Source: Sorex araneus
Taxonomy: Eukaryota; Chordata; Mammalia; Eulipotyphla; Soricidae
Direction of reading: 5' to 3'
DNA: 64,000 nt
NCBI RefSeq assembly: GCF_027595985.1
Contig: NC_073313.1
Coordinates: 106,349,052 to 106,413,051, forward strand
Positions 41,446-52,182 of the stretch are shown here, in pieces (positions within the stretch are counted from its first letter, which is position 1; every line of letters starts with the position of its first letter). The translations under genes were made by a program, and so were the position numbers. The notes under the pieces were generated by a model. It was not told where the DNA came from. It saw only the letters and a program-made list of their open reading frames with translations, and ran no database searches.

Positions 41446-41966
41446 AAGATCTTTTTGCTCTCATTCTTGTTTCTTAACTTTTCCATATTCCATATGTGTT
41501 TATGCTCACATCTTACGATGACCGTTTCCTTGCCTATAGTTCAAAATGATTAACTACTACTTCAAGATACCCTCCTTATATGTGTGTAAAGGTATATATA
41601 CATATATATGCCATTGAAAACATATTGGATGATGGCATAAAACATTGTTGTCTTCTTAAACAACATAGCATGTATATTTTTACTTAAAGTGTTGTTTACA
41701 TTTTTAATAACAAGCCTCAATAATTACTACAAGGTGAAATTTATTTTAATTTTTTTAATATATTAACTGACTTTGGTAAAATTTGTTAGACTATAAGCAT
41801 AGAATTTTATTTTAGCACATTAATTTTGTACTTATTTTCATTTAGAAAATATAATAAAGTTATCTAAAGAGTAGAATCAAACTTGTTTCTAATCTTTGTC
41901 TACAAATAAGAAAGGCCTTAACAGTTTATTTTTATATTGAGGAGTCTCAAAATAAAGAAAAATAAG
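41446..41966. other. No recognised feature
   Basis: AT-rich with a short TATATA run near 41590. Nothing else supportable. Confidence 0.4.
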
Positions 41967-42060
41967 GTTTAGTAACTTAGACCACTTGCCTTACAATCAT
42001 AATAGCGAAGGTTTGATATCTGGCGCTACCACATGCCCCAAAACGTGTAAGGACAACTCT
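41967..42060 (+). mobile_element. Old tRNA-like SINE fragment
   Basis: TTTAGTAACTTAGACCACTT, GCCTTACAATC and the B-box-like AAGGTTTGATATCTGGCGC follow tRNA order, then CACATGCCCCAAAACG. Diverged SINE head. Confidence 0.5.
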
Positions 42061-42487
42061 TTCTTTTTGTGTCTGGCGCCATGGATGTTTTGAACCCAGA
42101 TGCTATACATGAATTATTGTCACAAAGTAACCAATTTCAGGCAAAAAATGAAATGAAAAGGGATAAAACCCTTGTAAGCATTGAAACTTTAAAAAGATAT
42201 GTGGGCAACACTACCAAGAAATGTTAACCCATGGAAAACACATATGAAAGCATTGTAACTAGCTTATTCAACCAATACAACACAGAATATACACCAGTAA
42301 AAGAGAACCAAAGATTTCTGACAAGCACCAGACAAGGGAGAAAACACTGCAACCTAAAGTGCAACCTGGCAAGTACCACAACTAAATGGGCAAGCAAGAA
42401 AACCAGGTTCTTGTGCAACGTCCCCACTTTCCCCCAGCTAATTGCAACAGTGTCAATAGGAGGTTAGGGAAAGAGGAAAGAAAAAAG
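42061..42487. other. No recognised feature
   Basis: No family recognised. Open frames on both strands here (about 70-78 codons) show no product features and I do not call them genes. Confidence 0.35.
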
Positions 42488-42655
42488 TGTTTTGTTTTTG
42501 GTTTTTGGGGACCATGCCTATTGGGATTTTAGGCTTTCTTCTGGCTGTAAACTCAAGGATTGCTCCTCACAGTGCTTGGGAAGCATATGATGTGATGGGG
42601 ATTAAACATGCAAGAGAAATGTCCTATTTGCTATACTATCCTCAGGCTCTTAAAG
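42488..42655 (-). mobile_element. Old A-tailed SINE
   Basis: TTTGGGGACCATGCCTATTG, CAAGGATTGCTCCTCACAGT, GCTTGGGAAGCATATG and GGGGATTAAACATGCAAGAG, antisense SINE order with a T-rich start. Confidence 0.65.
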
Positions 42656-42754
42656 CAGCAAGGTTTTATAGACAGCATCAGAAAATCATAGAGCTCTAGC
42701 TCTATCATCTATTCCTAACTCCTAATGGAGTTATAGGGAGTGAAAGGGATAAAG

Positions 42755-42945
42755 AGGCAAGATCTATCTCTCTCATAGGAATTATGGTTTGCAATACAGA
42801 TGCTAAAAGGTTATCATGTATATCCCTTTACCTACTTTCATTGCTCAGTTTTTATCTACTTAACTACCTTATCTATTTTCAACACACATCTCCCATCCCA
42901 ACTAACTCCTCCTGCCATTGTTTTCTTAGTGAGCCCTTGTCTATT
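42755..42945 (-). mobile_element. L1 3' UTR fragment, antisense
   Basis: CTATCTCTCTCATAGGAATT, ATGGTTTGCAATACAGATGC, CACATCTCCCATCCCAACTA and CCCTTGTCTATTCC match the antisense type A 3' UTR downstream of its CT-rich tract. Confidence 0.65.
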
Positions 42946-42949
42946 CCAT

Positions 42950-43550
42950 GGTAGGAGAGATGAACTCATAAAATTTGCTTATAAATTGATAGACATGGAG
43001 AGTATCATGCTAAGTGCAATGAGTCAGAAAGTGAGGGACAGGCATAGAAAGATTGCATTCATCTGTGGAATATAAAATAACAGACTAGGAGACTTACACC
43101 CAAGAATAATAGTATATAATGCCAGAAGGTTGGCTCCATAGCTTGGAAGTGGGCCTCACATGTTGGTGGAAAGTTATCCCAGATAGAGAAGGGAACACCA
43201 AGTAAAATGTGATTGGAGATCCTGCGTGGGGAGGGAGATGCGTGGTGAAAGTAGACTAGAGACTGAACATGATAGCCACTCAGTGCCCCTACTGCAAACC
43301 ACAACACCCAAAAGGAGAGAGAGAGAACAAATTGGAATGCCCCACCACAGAGGTGGGGTGGGGCGGGGGGGATGAGATCGGGGGGTGGGAGGGATACTTG
43401 GGTTCATTGGTGGTGGAGAATGGACACTGGTGGAAGGATGGGTTCTCGAACATTGCATGAAAGAAAAACAAGCACGGAAAGGTGTGAATCTGTAACTGTA
43501 CCCCCACTGTGACTCACTGAAAAATAAATAAATAAATAAATAATAAAAAT
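42950..43550 (+). mobile_element. 5'-truncated L1 3' end, type A
   Basis: It enters at the ORF2 tail (ELIKFAYKLIDMESIMLSAM) and runs through GTGGAATATAAAATAACAGA, the TTGGAAGTGGGCCTCACATG block, the G-rich tract and the end GTGACTCACTGAAAAATAAA plus an (AAAT)n tail (43520-43545). It stands head to head with the antisense fragment at 42755-42945, which may be the inverted part of the same insertion. Confidence 0.88.
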
Positions 43551-43561
43551 AAAACTGCAGA

Positions 43562-43957
43562 CCCGGTTAAATAATGGGGTGATAAAATGAACAGAAATTT
43601 CCCCAAAGAAGAAATCCGAATGGCTGAGAGGCACATGAGAAAATGCTTTACATCATTAATCATCAGGGAAACGCAGATCAAAAAAAACAATGAGGTACCA
43701 TCTCACACCAGAGAGTGGCACACATCTAAAAAAAAACAAAAGCAACCAGTGTTGGAGCAGATGTGGGGAGAAAGGGCCTCTTCTTCACTGCTGGTGGGAA
43801 TTCCGACTTGTTCAGCCCTTTTGGAAAACAATATGGACGATTCTCAAAAAATTAGAAATTGAGCTCCCATTTGACCCAGCAATACCACTGCTGGGAATAT
43901 ATCCCAGAGAGGCAAAAAGGTATAGTAGAAATGACATCTGCATTTCTATGTTCATTA
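43562..43957 (+). mobile_element. L1 ORF2 C-terminal fragment
   Basis: Codes, with breaks, [20 protein letters not shown], the [20 protein letters not shown] cysteine block and [20 protein letters not shown], ending at GCATTTCTATGTTCATT. 3' and 5' ends are both missing; a composite element starts just beyond. Confidence 0.88.
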
Positions 43958-43969
43958 GCTATCTTTTTT

Positions 43970-44515
43970 ATTTTTTTGGGGGGGTTCTTTATTTTTTTAA
44001 TTTTTATTATATCACCATGTGGAAAGTTACAAAGTTTTCAGGTTTATGTCTCAGTTATACAATATTCAAAGACCATCCCTTCACCAGTGCCCATATTCCA
44101 CCACCAAAATCCCCAGTATACCCCCCGCCCCGCCCCCACCCCCAACTGTATAACTGATGAATTTCACTTCAATTTCTCTTTACCTTGATTACATTCCATA
44201 TTACAAAACAAAACTCACTATTGTTGTTGGAGTTTCCCCCCAAGAAAGACAGCCCTACTAAGGAAGCGTTTGATAATTGGTTTTCCATTAAAATATTGTA
44301 TGTTTTCAGTTTTTAGAAAAGGTCGCGCGGCCGCGATGGTTTGGATGTGTTCCAGTCCCGCAACCCGGAGCGGTTTTAGTTGCTGCTCAGTGTCACCAGG
44401 GCTCCATCCGGAGAAGGTGTACCAGCTGTACCTCCTTCGTCTGGATCCCCGGTGTTGCTGGCCCGGTTTCGGGTCCAGACCATTTCTCTGGCCGCGTTGC
44501 TCACCAGACTGCCTC
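43970..44515 (-). mobile_element. Composite L1-tailed retroelement, 5' truncated, with TSD-like flanks
   Basis: TAGCTATCTTTTTT (43956-43969) and TAGCTATTTTTTTA (44516-44529) look like a TSD. On the minus strand it begins GCAGTCTGGTGAGCAACGCG, has CCAGCAACACCGGGGATCCA, CTTCTCCGGATGGAGCCCTG, TTGCGGGACTGGAACACATC and CGCGGCCGCGCGACC, then the X module (AATTATCAAACGCTTCC to GGAATGTAATCAAGG) and the L1-type end. These blocks occur in the same order in 21344-22519. Confidence 0.8.
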
Positions 44516-44529
44516 TAGCTATTTTTTTA

Positions 44530-45041
44530 ATGAGTAGATACTTCCTATAAAAATTGCTTCGACTGTCACTGGAAGGGAGAAACCAACACAAAGGCCTGGG
44601 ACCACTCAGAACCCCCCACAAAATATTGCAAAAAGGTCAGTGCCCAAGTTTATAAATGGGATTTAGAAACTCGACACATTTTTAAATGACCGCAATTTTC
44701 CAAAACAGCCTTTTAGAACCACCCTATTTTACACAGCTGAACAAGATCTCAGTTTTCATGATTTTACTTTATTCTCTTTACTTTTCTCTTTACTTCCCTT
44801 TCCTTTTTACTTTCATTTCTCTTCTTTTTTATTTCATTCGTTTTTTTTTACTTCTCCCTTTCCTGCCTTACCTTTTTATTCTTTTACTCTTTTGTTCTTT
44901 TCTTCACCATATATGCTCTTGAGTCATTCTAGGTTTCTCCTCAAAATAAACTGTAAGAAGCCTGGGGGAATTCCTATTTACACAGTTGGGAAATTAGAGT
45001 CCAGAAGCAAAAATATTCCTGATAAAGACAAAAGCTGCATT
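44530..45041. other. Unassigned sequence with a pyrimidine-rich tract
   Basis: Positions 44755-44915 are almost pure C/T on the plus strand. The rest shows no known family. Confidence 0.5.
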
Positions 45042-45055
45042 AGAACTGAAACTTA

Positions 45056-46413
45056 TTGCCTTAGAACTCTCCATGACAATGAAGCTAAAAGCATCTTCAA
45101 AGATGAAACAGCACTGACCATGCAAGTGGAAACAAATATGTTTATGTAATATGTTTGTTTATGTAAACATAAACAAATGGGAATACATCAAACTAAGAAG
45201 CGTCTGCACTTCAAAAGAAACAGTGACCAAAATACAGAAACAGCCCACAGAATGAGAGAGAATATTTACCTAATACCCGTCTGATAAGGGATTAATATCC
45301 AGGATATGCAAGACACTAGTTGAATTGTATAAAAAAAAAACCTCCAACCCCATCCAAAAATGGGGAGAAGAAATGAACAGAAATTTCCTCAAAAAAGAAA
45401 TACAAATGGTCAAAAGGCACATGAAAAAATGCTCCACATCGCTAGTCATCAGGGAGATGCAAATCAAAACAGCAATGAGATATCATCTCATACCACAGAG
45501 ATTGGCACACATTCAAAAGAACAAATGCACCCAGTGCTGGCGTGGATGTGGGGAAAAGGGGTCGCTCTTTCCCTGTTGGTGGGAATGACGACTGGTCCAG
45601 CCTTTCTGGAAAACAATATGGACAGTCCTTCAAAAACTAGAATTTGAGCTTCCACATGTTCACGCAATACCACTTCTGGGTATATATCCCAAGGATATAA
45701 AAAAAAGCACAGTAGAAATGATATCTGTACCTATATGTTCATTGCAGCACTGTTCGCAATAGCCAAAATCTGGAAGTAACCTGAATGCCCTAAAAGAGAT
45801 GACTGGTTAAAGAAACTTTGGTACATCTACACAATGGAATACTATGCAGCTATTAGGAGAGAAGAAGTTAAGCAATTTGCTTATAAATGGATTGACATGG
45901 AGAATATCATGGTAAGTGAAATGAGTCAGAAAGAAGGGGACAGACATAGAAGGAGTACACTCATTTGTGGAGTATAAAATAACATCACATGAGGCTGACA
46001 GCCAAGGACAGTAGATACAAGGGCCAGGGCGGTTGCTCCATAGCTGAAAGACACTTTCATGAGCGGAATGTAGAAGGAAGATGGAATAGAGAAGAGATCA
46101 CTAATAAAATGATGACTTGAAGAACCAGTTGGGATGGGAGATGCATGCTGAAAGTAGATGATGGACCAAACATGGTGACCTCTCAATGTCTGTGTTGCAA
46201 GCCATAATGCTCAGAAGTAGAGAGAGAGTATGGGGAATATTGTCTGCCATAGAGGCAGGGGGATGGTGCGAAATGGGGGGAATACCTGGGATATTGGTGG
46301 TGGGGAATGTGCACTGATGGAGGGATGGGTGTTTGATCATTGTGAGATTGTAAACCAAACATGAAAGCTTGTAACTATCTCAAGGTGATTCAATAAAATT
46401 TAAAAAAATAAAA
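45056..46413 (+). mobile_element. 5'-truncated L1, older type A-like 3' UTR, with TSD
   Basis: TSD AGAACTGAAACTTA is perfect over 14 bp (45042-45055 and 46414-46427). ORF2 C-terminal blocks run in order: [47 protein letters not shown], then the tail block to ATTTGTGGAGTATAAAATAA. The 3' UTR carries GAGCGGAATGTAGAAGGAAG and GAGAGAGAGTATGGGGAATA, shared with 57108-57663. It ends AAGGTGATTCAATAAAATTT. A 24-bp perfect hairpin TTTGTTTATGTA/AACATAAACAAA (45152-45175) is a small local insertion. Confidence 0.92.
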
Positions 46414-46526
46414 AGAACTGAAACTTACTGGCTTTATAGTTTTATATTCTTTATATAAATATGTGTATATATGTTTATACATATATACAGCTATATTTTA
46501 TCCATATAACATAACTATATATATAT

Positions 46527-46670
46527 TTTTCTTTTTGGGTCAAACCTGGCTCTGCATTCAGGAATTGCTCCTGGCGGTGCTCAGGGGACCATATGGGATA
46601 CTGGGAATCGAATCCGGGTCAGCCACATGCAAGACAAACGCCTTACCTGCTGTGCTATTGCTCCAGCCCC
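46527..46670 (-). mobile_element. SOR-type SINE, A-tailed, with TSD-like flanks
   Basis: Minus strand GGGGCTGGAGCAATAGCACA, B box CCGGATTCGATTCCC, GGTCCCCTGAGCACCGCCAG and GTTTGACCCAAAAAGAAAA. AT-rich direct repeats (ATAACTATATAT... and ATAATTATATAT...) flank it. Confidence 0.9.
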
Positions 46671-47355
46671 ATAATTATATATTTTTTACATTTTAACTTC
46701 TCTTTTATTCTTTTTTAAAATGACATGTTTTCATATCTTAATGGCAAAGACCTCAGGAAAATCTGAAGAAAACTAAGGTTATATAATGAACTTCTGAAGA
46801 ATATTCTTTTAGGTACAATTAATGATTATTGCAGTAGTAGAAAATACCTCACTTCCCACACTCCATTTGTCTGCTCATTAGACTGTAAGGAAGTGAAACA
46901 CAAATACCTACATTTGCTGTATTGTCAAGAGCTCTGATAAAATTTGTGATTAGGGAAGAGGTTGAAACTAGTGATTAAGAATGTCCTGCAAGACTTAACC
47001 TGTAGAATTACACTTAATCCAGACTTTGTATGTTCCCCACAACCTTGTGCTAATTAAGAATTTGACTGCAATGCACAATGTTCTGTCCTAAACAGAGTGT
47101 ATTGTTCTGTCTGTCATGAGAGGGTATTGTGTTACCTTTCTCTATCATCCAAATGAATATTTCTCTGAGGAAAACATTCATTATATTGGGAGATATGTGT
47201 TAGTATTGTAGTAGGAGGATATATTCTATTTTTAATTATCTTTCATTATTGAGATTTGGAAAGTAAAGGAAGCAACATTATGCACTTGGTATAATATCTG
47301 TAAGATCAGTTTTTTCTTTTAGATATAAAATTAAAGTAGGTTTGGCAAAATAAAT
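46671..47355. other. No recognised feature
   Basis: Ordinary AT-rich sequence, nothing supportable. Confidence 0.4.
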
Positions 47356-47370
47356 AAAACTGGCATACTT

Positions 47371-47587
47371 TAATTTTTTTAATTTTATTGAATCACCATG
47401 AGATAGTTACAAGCTATCATGTTTGGATTACAATCTCACAATGCTCAAACACCCATCCCTCCAACAGTGTACATTCCCCACCACCAATGTCCTGGGTATA
47501 CACCCCCTTTCCCATCCTCTCCCTGCCTCTATGGCAGACAATATTCCCCATACTCTCTCTCTACTTTTGGGCATTATAGCTTGCAAG
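47371..47587 (-). mobile_element. L1 3' UTR-only insertion, with perfect TSD
   Basis: TSD AAAACTGGCATACTT is perfect over 15 bp (47356-47370 and 47588-47602). The 217-bp insert is antisense: T tail, TTTTATTGAATCACCATGAG, ACCCATCCCTCCAACAGTGT, GCCTCTATGGCAGACAATAT, GGGCATTATAGCTTGCAAG. Extreme 5' truncation. Confidence 0.95.
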
Positions 47588-47639
47588 AAAACTGGCATAC
47601 TTAACTGTGTACTGATTATCTTTTTTTGAGAAGTGGCTG

Positions 47640-48450
47640 GAAAATGCCCTATATCCTTTAGTAAAAGGAATATATAATGACAAAGAAATGGAAAAATAAC
47701 ATCTGTTCATGAGATGACAAAATTGATATTGTCAAAATGATAATCCCTACCAGATTACTGTATAGGTTCAACACAGTCTCTATAAAAATGCAAATAATAT
47801 TTTTGAGATATGAAATTTATTGGAATGATATCCACTCACACACACCAAATGGCCATAAGAACTCTAGGAAGAAAGAAAATGGGAGGATTTCCTTTCTCAA
47901 ATTTAAAAATGTACTATGAACTATACTAATTAACACAGTGTGGTACTGGAATAAAGATAGACTATCAGAAAAATTGAATAGAATTGAGACCCCAAAGACA
48001 GGACTCTCAGGAATATTTTCCGCTAATCTATGACAAGGGAGCTGGGAGTGTGAAGCAGAAGAAGGAAAACCTTTTTAACAAATATTGTTGGAAAAAAAGG
48101 CAGCTACATATTTTAAAAATGAACTCAGATTCTTAGCTCCTCCAATGCATAAAGGTCATTTAAAAATGGATTAGAAACCTCAATCTTCCCTCAATTAAGA
48201 AATTATATTGGGAAAGAAATGAAAAATTTATTAATGATATTGAATGAAAGGCATCTTCAATGCCACAATTACATTGACAAAGCTAATGGAAGCAAAAAAC
48301 TGGGATCAGACCAAATAAATAAGCTTCACCGCCACAAAAGAAATGATGCCTAGAGTTAAGAGATGCCCCCACTGAATGGGAGAAAATATTTGCACATCAC
48401 TCATCTGGCAAAGGGTTAATATCCAAGGTATATAAAGCACTTGAAGGGCC
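47640..48450 (+). mobile_element. Old L1 ORF2 fragment
   Basis: GACAAAATTGATATTGTCAA (DKIDIVKM-like), GAAAATGGGAGGATTTCCTT, TAACACAGTGTGGTACTGGA, AGGAAAACCTTTTTAACAAA and ATCTGGCAAAGGGTTAATAT run in ORF2 order between the KMTIIP and KGLISKVYKAL regions. Heavily mutated. Confidence 0.82.
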
Positions 48451-48779
48451 ACCACAAGCACTTGCAAATCAGACACAATGGGAAAAGTTAAGGGAAGCAG
48501 AACAATTAAGTCAACACACAGTTTTAATCATGTCAAATAAATTATGAATGGTTATAGAGTACTGGAATGAAAAAGAAAGTCATGGGATATGAAAAAAGAT
48601 AGGTTATAGCAAAGTAAAAATAAAAGATAAAAATCAAGGTAACTTTTTGATTACCCAACTCAAATAATAAAAGATTCTGTCTTGAAAAATAATAATTGCC
48701 AGCAACACATTTGAATAGTTGAGCTCATTCAACTTTACCTTTGTAGATAAAGAGAAAGAGATGAATAAAAAAGTTCAAG
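48451..48779. other. No recognised feature
   Basis: A-rich sequence, nothing supportable. Confidence 0.4.
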
Positions 48780-48960
48780 GGGGATGGAGTGATAGTACAG
48801 TGGGTAGGGTATTTTCCTTGCATGTGGCCAACCAGGGTTTGATCCTTACCATCCCACATGGTCCCCTTAGCACATGTAGGAGTAATTCCTGAGTGCAGAA
48901 CCAGGATTAAACCCTGAGCATCACTGGGTGTGACCAATGACACCTCTCCAAAAAAGAAAA
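48780..48960 (+). mobile_element. SOR-type SINE, A-tailed
   Basis: GGGGGATGGAGTGATAGTAC, AGTGGGTAGGG, B box AGGGTTTGATCC, CATCCCACATGGTCCCCTTA and CACTGGGTGTGACCAATGAC, then an A/G tail CCAAAAAAGAAAAGAAAA. Sense copy. Confidence 0.88.
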
Positions 48961-49191
48961 GAAAACACGTAGGATAGCTGAAAATAGAGCAAAAATTAAG
49001 AGAAAGAAGGGAAAGAAAACTTTACAAGGAATGAAAATCCCACAGTGATTCTTCCAATATTCATAGCATCTGGACCATGGATCACACCAATGTTAGTTTT
49101 AATTACAGGAGATGAATAATCTTGATTATAAAACTATTAACTATTGAAAAACAGATATGCTATGAGTTAGAACCTTATCCATAAACGTTTT

Positions 49192-49300
49192 TACTTTTTT
49201 TTAATTGAATCACCATGAAGTACTGAGTTACAAAGCTGTTCATGATCGGGTTTCATCCATAAAAGGGTTTTGTGTTCTGCCACTGTGTGTTCCTTTTAAA
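49192..49300 (-). mobile_element. L1 3' UTR end, antisense, short
   Basis: TTTTTTTTAATTGAATCACC, ATGAAGTACTGAGTTACAAA and CGGGTTTCATCCATAAAAGG match the antisense L1 terminal segment of the older types. Confidence 0.55.
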
Positions 49301-49377
49301 GGTTGTGGTTGTAACATAGAGTGAATAGAGGGAAGTTTGTTTCATAATAGCTTAGTAGATATAAAGCACTACTTTCT

Positions 49378-49541
49378 TTTGGCACTTTTGGGCCACACCA
49401 GACAGTGTTCTGGAGTTACTTCTGTTTCTACGCTCAGGAATTACTCCTGGCTGTGCTCAGGAGACCTTATGAAATGCTGGGGATTGAACCTGGGTCGACC
49501 GCGTGCTAGACAAGCACCCTACCAGCTATACTATCATGTAG
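49378..49541 (-). mobile_element. SOR-like SINE, diverged
   Basis: CACTTTTGGGCCACACCAGA, GCTCAGGAATTACTCCTGGC, GATTGAACCTGGGTCGACCG and GACAAGCACCCTACC are the antisense SINE blocks in order. Confidence 0.8.
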
Positions 49542-49814
49542 CACATAGGTATTACTTTTGTTGTTTCTTGCCTGGCATAGTGGTTACTCAATATCAACAA
49601 ATTTATATTAAGAAGGATGCCATTTTTAAAAGATTTTAGTTGGGATATTTGTACATTGAATATGAAATACTTAACAGTTTCTCTATATTAAATCCTTCAT
49701 ATCAAATGATTTTTGATAAGAGGTATCTTGAAGAATTCAAAGTTAGTAAGTTAGCTTCCTAAGATTCATATGCTATGTTTCTTTCCCAAGCCCTATGAAA
49801 AGCATGGTCTTCTT
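49542..49814. other. No recognised feature
   Basis: Nothing supportable. Confidence 0.4.
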
Positions 49815-50907
49815 TGGTGAGTCACCATGAGGGTACAGTTACAAATTTACCCATCTTCGTGCTTGTGTTTCCCTCATGCAATGTTCGAGAGCCCATCCTT
49901 CCACCAGTGTCCATTCTCCAACACCAATGAACCCAGTATCCCTCCCACCATCCAATCCCGCCCCCCACCCCACCCTGCCTTTGTGGCAAGATATTCTATT
50001 TTGTTCTCTCTCCTTTTGGGTGTTGTGGTTTGCGATAGGGGTATTGAATGGCCATCGTGTTCAGTCTCTAGCCTACTTTCAGCACAGTTCTCTCTTCTCG
50101 CGCGGGGTCCCCAATCACATTTTACTTGGTGTTCCCTTTTCTATCCGGTCTGCCTTTCCCCCAGCATGTGAGGCCAGCTTCCGTGCCATGGAGCCAACCT
50201 CCTTGTATTATATTCTATTATTCTTGGGTGTTAGTCTCCTACTCTGTTATTTTATATTCCACAGATGAGTGCAATATTTCTATGCCTGTCCTTCTCTTTC
50301 TGACTCATTTCACTTAGCATGATACTTTCCATGTTGATTAACTTATATGCAAAGTTCATGACTTCATCTTTTTTAACAGCTGCATAGTATTCCATTGTAT
50401 AGATGTACCAAAGTTTCTTTAACCAGTCATCTGTTCTCGGGCACTTGGTTTTTTCTAGATTCTGGCTAAGAAGAAAACATCCAACCACATCAGAAAATGG
50501 GGTGAAGAAATGAACAGAAACTTTTCTAAGGAAGAGATACGAATGGCCAAAACGCACATGAAAAAATGCTCTGTATCACTAATTATCAGGGAGATGCAGA
50601 TCAAAACAATTATGAGATCCAGCTTCATACCACAGAGAATGTCACACATCCAAAAGAACAAAAGCATCCGCTGTTGGAGAGGATGTGGGGAGAAAAGGAC
50701 CCTTCTACACTGCTCGTGGGAATGCAGACGGGTTCAGCCCTTTTGGAAAACAATACGGACGCTTCTCAAAAAAATTATAAATTGATCTTCCATTTGATCC
50801 AGCAATACCACTTCTAGGAATATATCCCGGAGAACCAAAAAGGTATAGTCGAAATGACATCTGCACTTAATATGTTCATCGTGGCACTGTTTACAATAGT
50901 CAGCAAC
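49815..50907. mobile_element. Twin-primed L1 with type A 3' UTR
   Basis: From 49815 to about 50468 the minus strand reads type A 3' UTR (GGTGAGTCACCATGAGGGTA, GCCTTTGTGGCAAGATATTC, CCCCCAGCATGTGAGGCCAG) and the ORF2 tail back to the LARIWKK-like TTTTTTCTAGATTCTGGC. From 50469 to 50907 the plus strand reads AAGAAAACATCCAACCACAT through [20 protein letters not shown], the [18 protein letters not shown] block, to GTTTACAATAGTCAG. The inverted segment joins the normal segment at almost adjacent ORF2 positions. No clear T tail is present at the left edge. Confidence 0.9.
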
Positions 50908-51289
50908 TTCAGAGAATTTATTAAGTAAATATGATTAAATACCAGGATAAAGTATCAAATGGCACAGAGTGGCTTATTTACACAGAAAAAGCAATACTTC
51001 CATAACCATCTTCAACCTTGCTACCAATTGAAAATCACTCTCCCTTTTCTTCTGTTGACATTTTTGTTGTGATGACCAGACTCATACACCTTATTGTTGT
51101 TGATTTTCACACATATGATGGTTGTGGTGCTGGTTAGGGACTTCACATCAGTTTGTGGTGTTCAAACTACATGTGCTCACTGGAGTTGCACTCCTGACAA
51201 TTGTGCTCACAAATTATTTGAGTTGTAGTGTTTGCCAAAGGTTGCACCTTTTATATGCAGGGCCCACACTTACCTGGTTTCAGGGTGGC
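50908..51289. other. No recognised feature
   Basis: Nothing supportable. Confidence 0.35.
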
Positions 51290-51395
51290 TGAAAAACTCT
51301 AGTGTCACCTGGAACATATACAGGAGAGCCACTAGGATTGTGCTTCATGCATAAGATGAAATTGGGCTATTGAGCTATCCCCTAGCCTTGTGACA
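51290..51395 (-). mobile_element. Old tRNA-like SINE fragment
   Basis: Minus strand GGCTAGGGGATAGCTCAATA looks like a tRNA head with A box, followed by ATGCATGAAGCACAATCCTA and CTCCTGTATATGTTCCAGG. Diverged. Confidence 0.4.
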
Positions 51396-52171
51396 AACAC
51401 TTTAAACCTCATCAATATTTTTACATATTCTTCTAATATCACAATATGTCTTTGTGGGTGATGTTTTCCAAATCCATGCTTGGGGCCTAGGGTCTACTCC
51501 CAGTGATAGTCGGCCAGGCTGTGCAGTCCTGAAGATTCAGTGCTTAAGTCTGGTTCTGCTCTGGTCCAATGGTATATGGGTCATTAAGGCTACACTCAGA
51601 TGTATCTTGAAGATCATCAACCTATCTATCTATATTTCTCAAGTAATATGTATTTCTGTCAATTCATAATTGCTACTTGGCCTTGTCTATTGACATCCTG
51701 ATGTCCTAGATCAACTCTGGTCCCAATAAAATTATGTCCTCATTTTCAGATTTACCACTAGTCACCTTTGAAAAGTTAACTATAATTATACTTCTATTTT
51801 CATGTTTTCTGCTTGGTTTCCACTTCATAAGACAAATAAATTAATATACTTACTCTTTGCTTTCCTATCACCTCTTATCTTTTTGTCACTTATACCATTT
51901 TTCACTGGCTAACAATTACACCCTATTTGGTGTTCATATTTAGTTTTTCTATAATGTCAGGTTAATTGATATTAAACTTAATACCAACAACTATTGTTCA
52001 TATAACAATACAGTTTACTATCCAAATCATTGCACAGTATTATAATTAGTACCCTACAAATATATGTCCCTGTACTAATTCATGGAGAACATTCTAAGGA
52101 ATAGTCCAATTAGATTCTCCTATTTTTATACTCCACCAACTGTGTTAATCATATCCAAACATTGGTTAAAT
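51396..52171. other. No recognised feature
   Basis: Positions 51445-51600 have a SINE-like flavour (GCTTGGGGCCTAGGGTCTAC) but no box structure I can defend. The rest is AT-rich. Confidence 0.3.
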
Positions 52172-52182
52172 AATTCATCATA

